From positions 558,001-622,000 of the forward strand of contig NZ_JBFTXJ020000001.1 in assembly GCF_041379945.2 (NCBI RefSeq): DNA of 64,000 bases. The letters run 5' to 3'. Shown here one piece after another: positions 1-7,481 of this stretch. The notes under the pieces are model-generated. The model did not search any database, had not been told where the DNA came from, and saw nothing but the letters and a program-made list of their open reading frames with translations. Source of the DNA: Aneurinibacillus sp. REN35. Lineage in GTDB: Bacteria > Bacillota > Bacilli > Aneurinibacillales > Aneurinibacillaceae. The translations under genes and the position numbers were made by a program. Within the stretch, counting starts at the first letter, position 1, and the number at the start of each line of letters is the position of its first letter.

Positions 1-402
1 ACGGAAGACGAAGAGATAGCTCGTGCAATGGCGCTTCGTCTCCCTGTCTCCCGCATTCTCGTCAATACCCCATCTTCTCTTGGTGCTGTTGGGGCAACGA
101 CAGGACTTGCCGCTTCCATGACGCTTGGCTGCGGTACATTCGGTGGTAACATTACCTCCGATAACCTGAGCGCACACCATCTGATGAATCTCAAACGCCT
201 CGCCTATGGAATCAAGGACATAACGGTTCCAAAGGCAGGCAGCGGTAGTGGAGGTACGAAGCAAACAGCATCCTCCATCCAGAGTGAAGAGGAACAAATT
301 CAGGAAGTGGTTGCACAGGTGCTTGCTAAGACTGGACAGATTGGCCGTGTGGATAAACACACTGTCGCGGCACTGGTCGATCAGGTGCTTGCAAAATTAT
401 AG
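1..402 (+). CDS. eutE: Acetaldehyde dehydrogenase (acylating) EutE, C-terminal fragment
   Basis: The frame is open from base 1, so this is the 3' end of a larger gene cut by the window edge. The translated part (PVSRILVNTPSS, then TLGCGTFGGN) matches the C-terminal region of EutE/PduP-type CoA-acylating aldehyde dehydrogenases, which convert acetaldehyde, NAD+ and CoA to acetyl-CoA inside the ethanolamine microcompartment. After the enzyme core comes a Gly/Ser-rich linker and about 40 residues with two short amphipathic helices, each containing a VLAK(T/L) core. This looks like an encapsulation peptide placed at the C-terminus. It is followed 41 bases later by a shell gene. The family assignment is firm. 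The catalytic cysteine region lies outside the window. Confidence 0.88.
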   Translation, partial: TEDEEIARAMALRLPVSRILVNTPSSLGAVGATTGLAASMTLGCGTFGGNITSDNLSAHHLMNLKRLAYGIKDITVPKAGSGSGGTKQTASSIQSEEEQIQEVVAQVLAKTGQIGRVDKHTVAALVDQVLAKL

Positions 403-443
403 TAAGCAAATAAAATAATGATCCAAATGAGGAGGAATAAATC

Positions 444-737
444 ATGGCAAGAGAATTAACGGCACTCGGAATGATTGAAACGAAAGGACTGGTTGCTTCC
501 GTAGAGGCGGCTGACGCGATGGTAAAGGCGGCAAACGTACACTTGGTTGGAAAAGTACATGTAGGCGGCGGATTGGTTACCGTATTGGTCCGCGGCGATG
601 TAGGTGCGGTCAAGGCTGCTACGGATGCGGGTGCAGCAGCGGCGCAGCGCGTTGGAGAACTGCTGTCTGTTCACGTCATCCCGCGTCCGCACAATGAGCT
701 TGAGAGCATCCTGCCAAAATTTGAACCACAGCAATAA
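444..737 (+). CDS. eutM: BMC-H shell protein, EutM/PduA-like
   Basis: This 97-residue single-BMC-domain protein forms hexameric tiles of the microcompartment shell. The sequence runs [10 protein letters not shown], then AADAMVKAA, then [16 protein letters not shown], and ends IPRPHNEL, all typical of EutM/PduA. The central pore loop reads VGGGL, where PduA-type proteins commonly have IGSGL. An AGGAGGAA ribosome binding site (430-437) precedes the ATG. Its stop codon overlaps the next start by one base (TAATG), so translation is probably coupled. A divergent paralogue lies 1 kb downstream at 1750. Confidence 0.93.
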   Translation: MARELTALGMIETKGLVASVEAADAMVKAANVHLVGKVHVGGGLVTVLVRGDVGAVKAATDAGAAAAQRVGELLSVHVIPRPHNELESILPKFEPQQ

Positions 738-1462
738 TGTCATACGATACAGCCCTCATTGAACGCATCGTTGCGGAGGTGCTTGGCCGACTTCAGCCCG
801 GGGCAGGCGGGAGGAGTGAAGTCAAGCCTGGACTGTTGCTTGTCTATCCGAGTGAGTTTGAGCCGCAGGCTGTGAGCGTCGTAGAGAAAGAATTACAGAC
901 AGAATGGAATGTCTATCATGCCAATGTAGCGGAGGTAGAACAGGTTTCGCTGCAGCGCGATGTCAAGCGCTTGGTCTTTTTGCAGGCTGACCAGGATTTG
1001 CTTATGCGTGGTGCGCTCGGATTAACCGGAACAGTAGAGAGCCAATTGTTGGCTGAAGGTCTGCTTCAAGGCATTCCTACTTTATTGGTTCCCTGTGCCT
1101 CGCTGAAGTGGCTCTTGGATCAAAATACAGGCATGGCCGTGCTTCCTGCAACGGCCAAGCGCTACCGGCAGCATTTGCGCACGCATGCAGCGGAGTTGGT
1201 GTCATTTGGTGCAGCGCTTGGCTCTATGGCTGATGTACTCGCTCTCTCCGCAGAAGCGATACAGGAGACGGAGGCAGAAGGCGATGGCGGTAAAGTACGC
1301 AGGGAGCGAAGCGCGGTCTTTGCGGGTAAGGTGCTGACGCACAGCGATATACAAAAGACAAGAGAACATACTTTGTACGTGTCGCCGTCTACAGTTGTTA
1401 CACCGCTGGCGAGGGATGCGGCACGGACCAACGGCGTAAGCATTCAAGTGGACGAGGGGTGA
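737..1462 (+). CDS. Microcompartment-locus accessory protein, family not identified
   Basis: This 241-residue protein is encoded between two shell genes and overlaps eutM by one base, so it belongs to the operon. The N-terminus (ALIERIVAEVLGRL, about residues 6-19) is an amphipathic helix like known encapsulation peptides, followed by a Gly-rich linker. The middle, about residues 32-150, looks like an alpha/beta domain with hydrophobic strands (GLLLVYP, RLVFLQA, PTLLVPC), perhaps flavodoxin-like. The C-terminus (GKVLTHSDI, then VVTPLARDAAR) resembles a tail I associate with several microcompartment-locus proteins. I cannot name the family or a reaction. Lumenal localisation is inference from the N-terminal helix. 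Confidence 0.7.
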   Translation: MSYDTALIERIVAEVLGRLQPGAGGRSEVKPGLLLVYPSEFEPQAVSVVEKELQTEWNVYHANVAEVEQVSLQRDVKRLVFLQADQDLLMRGALGLTGTVESQLLAEGLLQGIPTLLVPCASLKWLLDQNTGMAVLPATAKRYRQHLRTHAAELVSFGAALGSMADVLALSAEAIQETEAEGDGGKVRRERSAVFAGKVLTHSDIQKTREHTLYVSPSTVVTPLARDAARTNGVSIQVDEG

Positions 1463-1469
1463 GCGCGTC

Positions 1470-1742
1470 ATGCGCATGGGAACGGTCATTGGAAACGTAT
1501 GGGCAACGCGCAAGGAGGATGGACTGACAGGTCTTAAATTTCTTTTTGTTCAGCTCGAAGATACAGCCGGCGCGCCGATTGATGCGCCGGTGATTGCCGC
1601 TGACCGCATTGGCGCAGGCATTGGTGATACGGTAATGATCACGACGGGCAGTGCTGCCCGGTTCGCCATTCCCGAGCGAGATGTGCCTGTGGATGCGGTC
1701 ATCATCGGCATAGTGGATTCAATTGATGTGGAAAGCAGGTGA
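1470..1742 (+). CDS. eutN: BMC vertex protein EutN/CcmL
   Basis: The 90-residue length and the sequence (MGTVIGNVWATRK at the start, PVIAADRIGAGIGDTVMIT in the middle, AVIIGIVDSID at the end) fit the EutN/CcmL/PduN pentamer family that caps the vertices of microcompartments. It starts seven bases after the preceding gene and ends seven bases before the next shell gene, so it is clearly co-transcribed. The ORF opens MRMG; the second ATG (1476) is an alternative start two codons in. Confidence 0.92.
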   Translation: MRMGTVIGNVWATRKEDGLTGLKFLFVQLEDTAGAPIDAPVIAADRIGAGIGDTVMITTGSAARFAIPERDVPVDAVIIGIVDSIDVESR

Positions 1743-1749
1743 ATGAATC

Positions 1750-2172
1750 ATGGCAAAAGCGCTTGGTATGATTGAAACAAGAGGACTCATCGGTTCGATT
1801 GAAGCAGCCGATGCGATGGTTAAGGCGGCTGATGTGCGATTGCTGTCGCAGGAGAAGGTGGATGCTGCGCTTGTAACGATTTTTATTGAAGGCGATGTGG
1901 GCGCGGTGCAGGCTGCTTTGGAAGCGGGAAAGGCAGCGGCTGGGCGGGTAGGCGAGCTGGTGTCAGCCCACTTTATTCCCCGTCCGGATGATGAGGTGCA
2001 TGCTGTATTAAAAAAGCCTGAATCGGCTGAACCCGTATCTTCTATATCTGAAACAGTAGAGAAGAAGGTGGGGAGAGGGGCCGGAAATCGCCGCAAAAAA
2101 AATGAGGAAGATACACCGACCTTGCCCGCACCATCTGAAGTGGAAGAAGAAGCGGATAAGCGTCAGGATTGA
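1750..2172 (+). CDS. Second BMC-H shell protein with charged C-terminal extension
   Basis: The first 90 residues closely follow the eutM product at 444 ([42 protein letters not shown]), so the pair looks like a local duplication. Two things differ. The pore-loop segment reads KVDAALVTI instead of HVGGGLVTV, with an acidic residue and no glycines, and RGDVGAV becomes EGDVGAV. About 50 extra residues, rich in Lys/Arg then Glu, follow the domain, as in PduK/EutK-like proteins, though no recognisable RNA-binding or Fe-S motif is present. It probably forms a hexamer with a different pore, or a mixed tile. Confidence 0.88.
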   Translation: MAKALGMIETRGLIGSIEAADAMVKAADVRLLSQEKVDAALVTIFIEGDVGAVQAALEAGKAAAGRVGELVSAHFIPRPDDEVHAVLKKPESAEPVSSISETVEKKVGRGAGNRRKKNEEDTPTLPAPSEVEEEADKRQD

Positions 2173-2199
2173 TAGGATAAGGGAGGGGGAAGGTAGTGG

Positions 2200-3561
2200 A
2201 TGAGACTCTCGTGTATTGTGAAAGGCACACGCTATTCATTCACATCGGTTACGGAAGTGCTGGCCAAAGCCAGTGAAGAGAAGTCGGGCGATCGGATGGC
2301 GCGCATCGCAGCGGAATCAGCGCTTGAACGCATGGCGGCCAAAGTCGTGCTCAGCGAGCTGACGCTGGCGGATATGTATGAACATCCAGCTCTTCCGTAT
2401 GAGCAAGATGAAGTCACACGTATCATCTATGATGATTTGAATCTTTCTATTTATCATGACATAAAGGGTTGGAGTGTGGGAGAGCTGCGCGATTATATTT
2501 TGTCGCATGAAAGCGGTACGCATGCACTCACCCGTCTTGGGCGCGGGCTGACAAGCGAGATGATTTCCGCCGTAGCTAAGCTTATGTCGAGCATAGATCT
2601 GGTTATGGCATCACAGAAAATTAGGCCCACAGCACATTGCAACACACTGATTGGGGAGAGCGGACGCCTGGCTTTTCGCTGCCAGCCGAATCATCCGAAT
2701 GATGATCCGGAAGGGATTCTCTTCTCTATGAAGGAAGGCTTATCTTATGGCTCGGGTGATGCGGTCATCGGCATCAATCCGAATGTTGATACGGTAGAAT
2801 CGGTCTCCCGTCTTCTTCATATGTCACACGACTTCATACAAAAATGGCAGATTCCCACCCAGAATTGTGTGCTGGCACATATTACCACACAGATTCATGC
2901 GCTGAAGCGCGGCGCGCCGATTGCTCTTATGTTCCAGAGTCTTGCAGGTACACAGCAGGCAAACGATGCGTTTGGGGTCAATGCTGAGCTGCTTGATGAA
3001 GGGGTAGCTCTTATGCGGCGTCAAGGTACATCAGCGGGTCCTAATGTAATGTACTTTGAAACCGGCCAAGGCTCTGAAGTCTCACTTGCAGCGGATAGCG
3101 GTGTGGATATGCAGACGCTAGAAGCCCGAACATATGGATATGCGCGCCGCTGGCAGCCGTTTATGGTCAATAATGTGTCTGGATTCATCGGGCCTGAGAC
3201 ACTCTATGACGGGCGTCAGATGATCCGCGCCGATCTAGAAGATATATTCATGGGCAAGCTGCACGGTCTGCCGATGGGAATCGCCCCAACGTATACGAAT
3301 CATATGCATGCCGACCAGAATGATCAGGAGATCGCGGGCATGCTTACAGCACTTGCGGGCGCTAACTTCTATATGGGCGTACCGGGCGGAGATGACGTCA
3401 TGCTCAATTATCAAGATACAAGCTACCATGATGATGCCAGCCTGCGTGAGATGCTGGGTCTGCGTCCGTTAAAAGAGTTTGAGAAATGGTTGGAGACAAT
3501 GGGGATTATGGAAGATGGGCGTCTAACTGATCGGGCAGGAGACTTATCGATTTTTGAGTAG
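2200..3561 (+). CDS. eutB: Ethanolamine ammonia-lyase large subunit EutB
   Basis: This subunit carries the active site of adenosylcobalamin-dependent ethanolamine ammonia-lyase, which splits ethanolamine into acetaldehyde and ammonia. The 453-residue length equals that of E. coli EutB as I recall it. Characteristic stretches are seen: LTRLGRGLTSEMISAV, FRCQPNHPNDDPEGI, TNHMHADQND and GVPGGDDVMLNYQDTSYHD. A purine-rich GGGAGGGGGAAGG (2181-2193) precedes the ATG. eutC follows after five bases. The substrate-binding and radical-chemistry regions appear complete, with no frameshift. Confidence 0.97.
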   Translation: MRLSCIVKGTRYSFTSVTEVLAKASEEKSGDRMARIAAESALERMAAKVVLSELTLADMYEHPALPYEQDEVTRIIYDDLNLSIYHDIKGWSVGELRDYILSHESGTHALTRLGRGLTSEMISAVAKLMSSIDLVMASQKIRPTAHCNTLIGESGRLAFRCQPNHPNDDPEGILFSMKEGLSYGSGDAVIGINPNVDTVESVSRLLHMSHDFIQKWQIPTQNCVLAHITTQIHALKRGAPIALMFQSLAGTQQANDAFGVNAELLDEGVALMRRQGTSAGPNVMYFETGQGSEVSLAADSGVDMQTLEARTYGYARRWQPFMVNNVSGFIGPETLYDGRQMIRADLEDIFMGKLHGLPMGIAPTYTNHMHADQNDQEIAGMLTALAGANFYMGVPGGDDVMLNYQDTSYHDDASLREMLGLRPLKEFEKWLETMGIMEDGRLTDRAGDLSIFE

Positions 3562-3575
3562 AGGAGGTGAGTGGA

Positions 3576-4472
3576 TTGAACGAGGCAAGGGTAGAACAAA
3601 TCGTAGAACAAGTACTGCGCGAGCTTACGCGCAAGTTTGCGGCGTCACGCGAGGAAAACGTAAATATGGCAAAGAATGAATCGGACGTGCCGCCAATCGA
3701 TGATGTGATCTTGTTCCCGGAGGAAAAGGAGATGGGCGTTTTGCATCCGCATATGCTGCAGACGATAGAACGAGCGCAGCGGAGTACGCCGGCCCGCATC
3801 GGGATCGGACGCGCCGGTACAAGAATGCGCACGCGCAGCTACCTGCAATTCCGCATCGATCATGCTGCGGCGCAGGATGCAGTTATGAAGGATGTAGCGC
3901 ATACATTTGCTGAGGAACTTGATTTGCCTATACTAACAACGCAGGCAGAAGAGATGGATACGTATCTAATGGATCTAGATAAAGGGCGCAGGCTCTCCGA
4001 TGAGTCGGCGCGTTGGCTTGCCCAACATGGGGATAAACAAAAAAATGTGCAAATTCTTGTCTGTGATGGACTTAGTTCATCTGCTATCGAGGCAAATGCC
4101 CGTGATTTACTAGGATCGCTCATGCAGGGGCTGAAGTTAAAAGGCGTAAGTGTCGGTCGTCCTCTTTTTGTCAAAAGGTCCCGTGTCTGGGTACAGGATC
4201 ATGTTGCGTCGATTGTCGATTGCGATGCTGTTATCTCCCTCATAGGGGAGCGGCCGGGACTTGCTACGGCGGAGAGTGTAAGCGCCTATATCATCTATCG
4301 ACCGGGACAGCATACTGTAGAGGCGGATCGTACGGTAATTTCAAATATTCATAAGGGCGGCTTTCCTCCAGTGGAAGCGGGTGCGCATCTAGCAGACCTG
4401 CTGCATGACATGATTGCCGAGCAGGCAAGCGGCGTCACATATATGCGAAAGAAGAATAGTCGAAATAGTTAG
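3576..4472 (+). CDS. eutC: Ethanolamine ammonia-lyase small subunit EutC
   Basis: EutC forms, with EutB, the cobalamin-binding part of ethanolamine ammonia-lyase. Family motifs are PARIGIGRAGTRMRT, LRF-like YLQFRIDHAAAQDAV, DGLSSSAIEAN and ISLIGERPGL. The open frame also contains a GTG at 3567, but the GAGGAG site (3561-3566) sits nine bases before the TTG at 3576, so I chose the TTG. The product begins LNEARVEQIVEQVLREL, an amphipathic helix like the encapsulation helix reported at EutC N-termini. It is followed by a low-complexity linker of about 30 residues before the catalytic fold. Confidence 0.95.
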   Translation: MNEARVEQIVEQVLRELTRKFAASREENVNMAKNESDVPPIDDVILFPEEKEMGVLHPHMLQTIERAQRSTPARIGIGRAGTRMRTRSYLQFRIDHAAAQDAVMKDVAHTFAEELDLPILTTQAEEMDTYLMDLDKGRRLSDESARWLAQHGDKQKNVQILVCDGLSSSAIEANARDLLGSLMQGLKLKGVSVGRPLFVKRSRVWVQDHVASIVDCDAVISLIGERPGLATAESVSAYIIYRPGQHTVEADRTVISNIHKGGFPPVEAGAHLADLLHDMIAEQASGVTYMRKKNSRNS

Positions 4473-4512
4473 TTAATACCCATTTTCGTATCCATGTAAA
4501 GGAGGGTTGGAT

Positions 4513-5814
4513 GTGGCACAATTCGGGAATTATGTGATTTATGTAATGATGGTGGCGGCAGTAGCGGGTGCCATTGCGGCAATTCGTGACAGTGAAAAAG
4601 GGCTGGGCCGTGAATTTATGGAGGGTTTGCATTCCGTCGGATATATTTTTGTTCCCGCTGCGGGGATTATGGCGTCCATTCCGTATCTATCGCAGCTCAT
4701 TCAAGCCGTATTCGGCCCTTTATTTCATGCAATGGGGGCTGACCCATCCATCGCGGCAACCTCGATCATTGCCATGGATATGGGCGGATATCAGCTTGCA
4801 GAGAAGCTTGCCCAGACCAAAGAAGGCTGGATTATGGCGACCATGACAGGCTATATGGCAGGAGCAACCATTGTATTTTCCATTCCGATGGGGCTTGCCA
4901 TGCTCGATAAGCGCGACTACAAATATATGGCACTTGGTGTCATGTCAGGGATTTTGACCGTACCGATCGGTGTGTTTATTGCCAGTATCTTAATGCTTGT
5001 ATCCGATGCGAAAATTCGTGAAGTCATTGCAACAAATGGAGAAGCGACCTATCAGCTTGCCCTTAGTTTCGGACAAATTATGTTGAACTTATCCCCACTT
5101 GTCATACTTGTGGTACTTATCGCTCTTGGGCTGCGTTTCTTCCCGAATGTGATGATCCGAGGATTTATCTGGTTTGGTAGAGGCATTGACGCCTTTATTA
5201 AGCTGGTATTAGTCGCGTCCATTGTTGAATACTTTACCGGCTTCTTCAGCATGATTTTTGGCGGCTGGGGCTTTGATCCGATCATTGCAGACGATGAGAA
5301 TCCGGTACGCGGTCTTGAAACGGCAGGCTTTATCGGTATTATGCTGGCCGGTGCCTTTCCGTTTGTGTATCTTGTCCGTAAATACCTGGCCAAGCCGCTC
5401 GAAGCCGTTGGCGGGAAGCTGGGACTAAGTCCGGTAGGCAGCGCCGGTTTTTTGGCTACAATGGCTAATATTCTAGCCATGTTCCGTCTTGTAAAATCTA
5501 TGCCTCCCAAAGATAAAGTTGTTAATATTTCATTCGGGGTGTGTGCAGCGTTCCTTTTGGGAGACCATCTTTCATTCACAGCCAATTTTCAGCCTACGAT
5601 GATTCTGCCAATTATTATTGGCAAACTTGGAGCTGGAGTGATTGCTGTACTTTTCGCCTATTGGCTATCGGTGCCAAAAGCCTTGGAGTTGGAAGCGCGT
5701 GATCGCGCGGAAGGAATCATTGGCGAGCGAGAATATTTAGACCCGAATGAGAAGGTAAACATCCCGCTAGAGGGGGATGAACAGCCGTACGATCCGAAGT
5801 TGAGCGGACTGTAG
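4513..5814 (+). CDS. eutH: Ethanolamine permease EutH
   Basis: This is a polytopic membrane protein of about 433 residues with roughly ten hydrophobic segments. The sequence (SVGYIFVPAAGIMASIPYL, DMGGYQLA, GATIVFSIPMGL, FLLGDHLSFTANF) identifies EutH, the ethanolamine transporter. An in-frame TTG lies at 4507, but AAGGAGGG (4499-4506) is seven bases from the GTG at 4513, which I prefer. It ends the operon, followed by a terminator at 5835. The C-terminus is a hydrophilic tail of about 40 residues (cytosolic by inference). Confidence 0.94.
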   Translation: MAQFGNYVIYVMMVAAVAGAIAAIRDSEKGLGREFMEGLHSVGYIFVPAAGIMASIPYLSQLIQAVFGPLFHAMGADPSIAATSIIAMDMGGYQLAEKLAQTKEGWIMATMTGYMAGATIVFSIPMGLAMLDKRDYKYMALGVMSGILTVPIGVFIASILMLVSDAKIREVIATNGEATYQLALSFGQIMLNLSPLVILVVLIALGLRFFPNVMIRGFIWFGRGIDAFIKLVLVASIVEYFTGFFSMIFGGWGFDPIIADDENPVRGLETAGFIGIMLAGAFPFVYLVRKYLAKPLEAVGGKLGLSPVGSAGFLATMANILAMFRLVKSMPPKDKVVNISFGVCAAFLLGDHLSFTANFQPTMILPIIIGKLGAGVIAVLFAYWLSVPKALELEARDRAEGIIGEREYLDPNEKVNIPLEGDEQPYDPKLSGL

Positions 5815-5834
5815 CGCATTGAATTTGCATGGAG

Positions 5835-5892
5835 TAGCAAGCGGCCTTATTGAACCGTTACGGATGAGATGAGGTGCGCTTGCTATTTTTTT
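5835..5892 (+). terminator. Terminator of the ethanolamine operon
   Basis: TAGCAAGCG (5835-5843) pairs perfectly with CGCTTGCTA (5877-5885), followed by seven T. The 33-base loop is long for an intrinsic terminator, but the U-run and position after eutH fit. Confidence 0.7.
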
Positions 5893-6003
5893 CGTGTAAA
5901 TTCGGGTGCAACCATTTGAAAGAAGCGCGTAGAAAATGTTAAAATGCAATGTAAGTTGATTTTGGGCAAGCTTTACAAGGCAGCATTTTTAGGAGGTTTA
6001 TGG

Positions 6004-6645
6004 ATGGAAATCACGGTTAAAGTGAACAGGTACGTTGATTCATTAAAAGAAGTTACATACTATCTTGTATCAGTAAATGCAAAAGAAGGACTTCTTCGCA
6101 ATGATAGCATCGATAAGGTGCTTGGTACGAGCTATCGCGATCTTGCCCTTGAGCATGGCGGGTTTATCGAGAACGGAAATGAAGTATACTTTCATACGCA
6201 CGAAGAAGCGGAAGAGATGCGCGGGATTTTAAGAGAAATGCTGCAGGCACGCTACAATCAGACGATGGATGAAGAACTGGCAGAGCATTATGCGGAATGG
6301 GACGTATTGGAGACAAGCGAGGGCGTCGCCATTATTGCAAAAGATTTTCTGGATCAGAACGAGCAGCCTGTTATGGTAGTCATGAGTGATGATGTATATC
6401 TGCTGCAAATGCCCGGAACGGATACTATGTATGTAAATCTAGCAGGATACCGCGAGAATGAAGAAACATATCGTGCGGAAAGCGAGCAGCTCAAACATCC
6501 GATCATGTCGCTTGGCGATAAGGACATTGTGCGGGTGGAAGAGGATGCGGACGAAATTCTCGATTGGGATCGGCTTGAAGAAATCTCTGAGATATATAAG
6601 CAATATGTAAACACGCGTAAACAATCGCTGCGCTACGTAAAATAA
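6004..6645 (+). CDS. Hypothetical protein, about 213 residues
   Basis: I do not recognise this soluble, acidic protein. The open frame extends upstream to 5944, but AGGAGG (5991-5996) stands seven bases before the ATG at 6004, giving MEITVKVNRYVDSLKEV as the N-terminus. The sequence alternates beta-like stretches (YYLVSVNA, GVAIIAKDFL, PVMVVMSDDVYLLQM) with Glu-rich helices. No signal peptide, membrane segment or metal motif is visible. It stands between two terminators, so it is probably monocistronic. Confidence 0.8.
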   Translation: MEITVKVNRYVDSLKEVTYYLVSVNAKEGLLRNDSIDKVLGTSYRDLALEHGGFIENGNEVYFHTHEEAEEMRGILREMLQARYNQTMDEELAEHYAEWDVLETSEGVAIIAKDFLDQNEQPVMVVMSDDVYLLQMPGTDTMYVNLAGYRENEETYRAESEQLKHPIMSLGDKDIVRVEEDADEILDWDRLEEISEIYKQYVNTRKQSLRYVK

Positions 6646-6655
6646 TGTAAACATG

Positions 6656-6685
6656 AAATCCCGTCGATGTATGGCGGGATTTTTT
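6656..6685 (+). terminator. Rho-independent terminator
   Basis: AAATCCCG (6656-6663) pairs with CGGGATTT (6675-6682) and runs into a T-tract, ten bases after the stop of the preceding gene. Confidence 0.88.
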
Positions 6686-6702
6686 AACAGGAGGAAGATG
6701 CG

Positions 6703-7359
6703 ATGAAGGTTAGCATTCTATGGGAGTATAAAGCGCCGCGGCAGAAGAAGAGCACTGCATTTACTTCGCAGATTATAGAAGCGACAGAGGCATTGCAGCT
6801 TGCTAAAGACATCGAGAAAACAGGCCGCATGGAGTCGATAGCTTTTGAAGATGAGAGTGGAGAGTTGTGGACGAAAAAGGAACTTGAAAAGCTGCTCAAA
6901 GAAATCGAGACGGAGCCGCACCATATCGTTGTGTATTTTGACGGAGGCTACAATAAAGAATATCGGGTAGCTGGTCTTGGCGCGGTGATTTATTTTGAGC
7001 AGACAGGAAAATCGTATCGAATTCGGAAGAATGAATCGGCAGAAGCGATCGAATCGAATAATGACGCCGAGTATGCGGCCTTCTGGCTTGCGCTCCGTGA
7101 ACTTGAAGCGCTCGGTGTGCATCATCTGCCCGTTGTCTTCCGCGGTGATTCGCAGGTTGTGATCAATCAGTTGGACGGCGAATGGCCCGTGTTTGAAGAA
7201 GGGGAGAATCGCTGGGTGGATCGCATTGAAGCCAAGCTGCGCGAGTTGGGGCTGAAGGCGCGCTATGAGGCGATCGGCCGCGCTGAGAACAAGGAAGCGG
7301 ATATGCTTGCAGGGCAGGCGCTTAAGGGTGAGTTGATTTTTAGCCGCAAGCAATTATAA
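6703..7359 (+). CDS. RNase H-like (reverse-transcriptase-like fold) protein
   Basis: The C-terminal 140 residues are an RNase HI-type domain. The four acidic catalytic positions are visible: Asp80 in VVYFDGG, Glu123 in NDAEYAA, Asp149 in RGDSQVV and Asp200 in NKEADMLA. Such enzymes cleave the RNA strand of RNA/DNA hybrids, and all four residues are kept, so activity is plausible. The first 70 residues form a separate alpha/beta region (VSILWEYKAP, then FEDESGELWTKKEL) without a known RNA-binding motif that I recognise. AGGAGGAAG precedes the ATG. A short out-of-frame ATG at 6697 is rejected because it stops at once. Confidence 0.9.
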   Translation: MKVSILWEYKAPRQKKSTAFTSQIIEATEALQLAKDIEKTGRMESIAFEDESGELWTKKELEKLLKEIETEPHHIVVYFDGGYNKEYRVAGLGAVIYFEQTGKSYRIRKNESAEAIESNNDAEYAAFWLALRELEALGVHHLPVVFRGDSQVVINQLDGEWPVFEEGENRWVDRIEAKLRELGLKARYEAIGRAENKEADMLAGQALKGELIFSRKQL

Positions 7360-7481
7360 TATAAGCCCAAAACGTGTACAGGTATTTTCTTTTTTGTCGC
7401 AAAAGTATAATATATGAGTATTCGAAAAATAGAAAAAAACGTCAAGGACAGCCTTGCAATACAGAAGTGGGGGACAGAGAG

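Noticed and set aside
6718-7353. 211-codon minus-strand ORF
   Set aside because: Antisense to the RNase H-like gene, whose four catalytic acids are intact.
7360-7481. Possible lysine riboswitch or T-box before aspartate kinase
   Set aside because: The gap is only 122 bases and shows no conserved L-box or T-box sequence or terminator hairpin.
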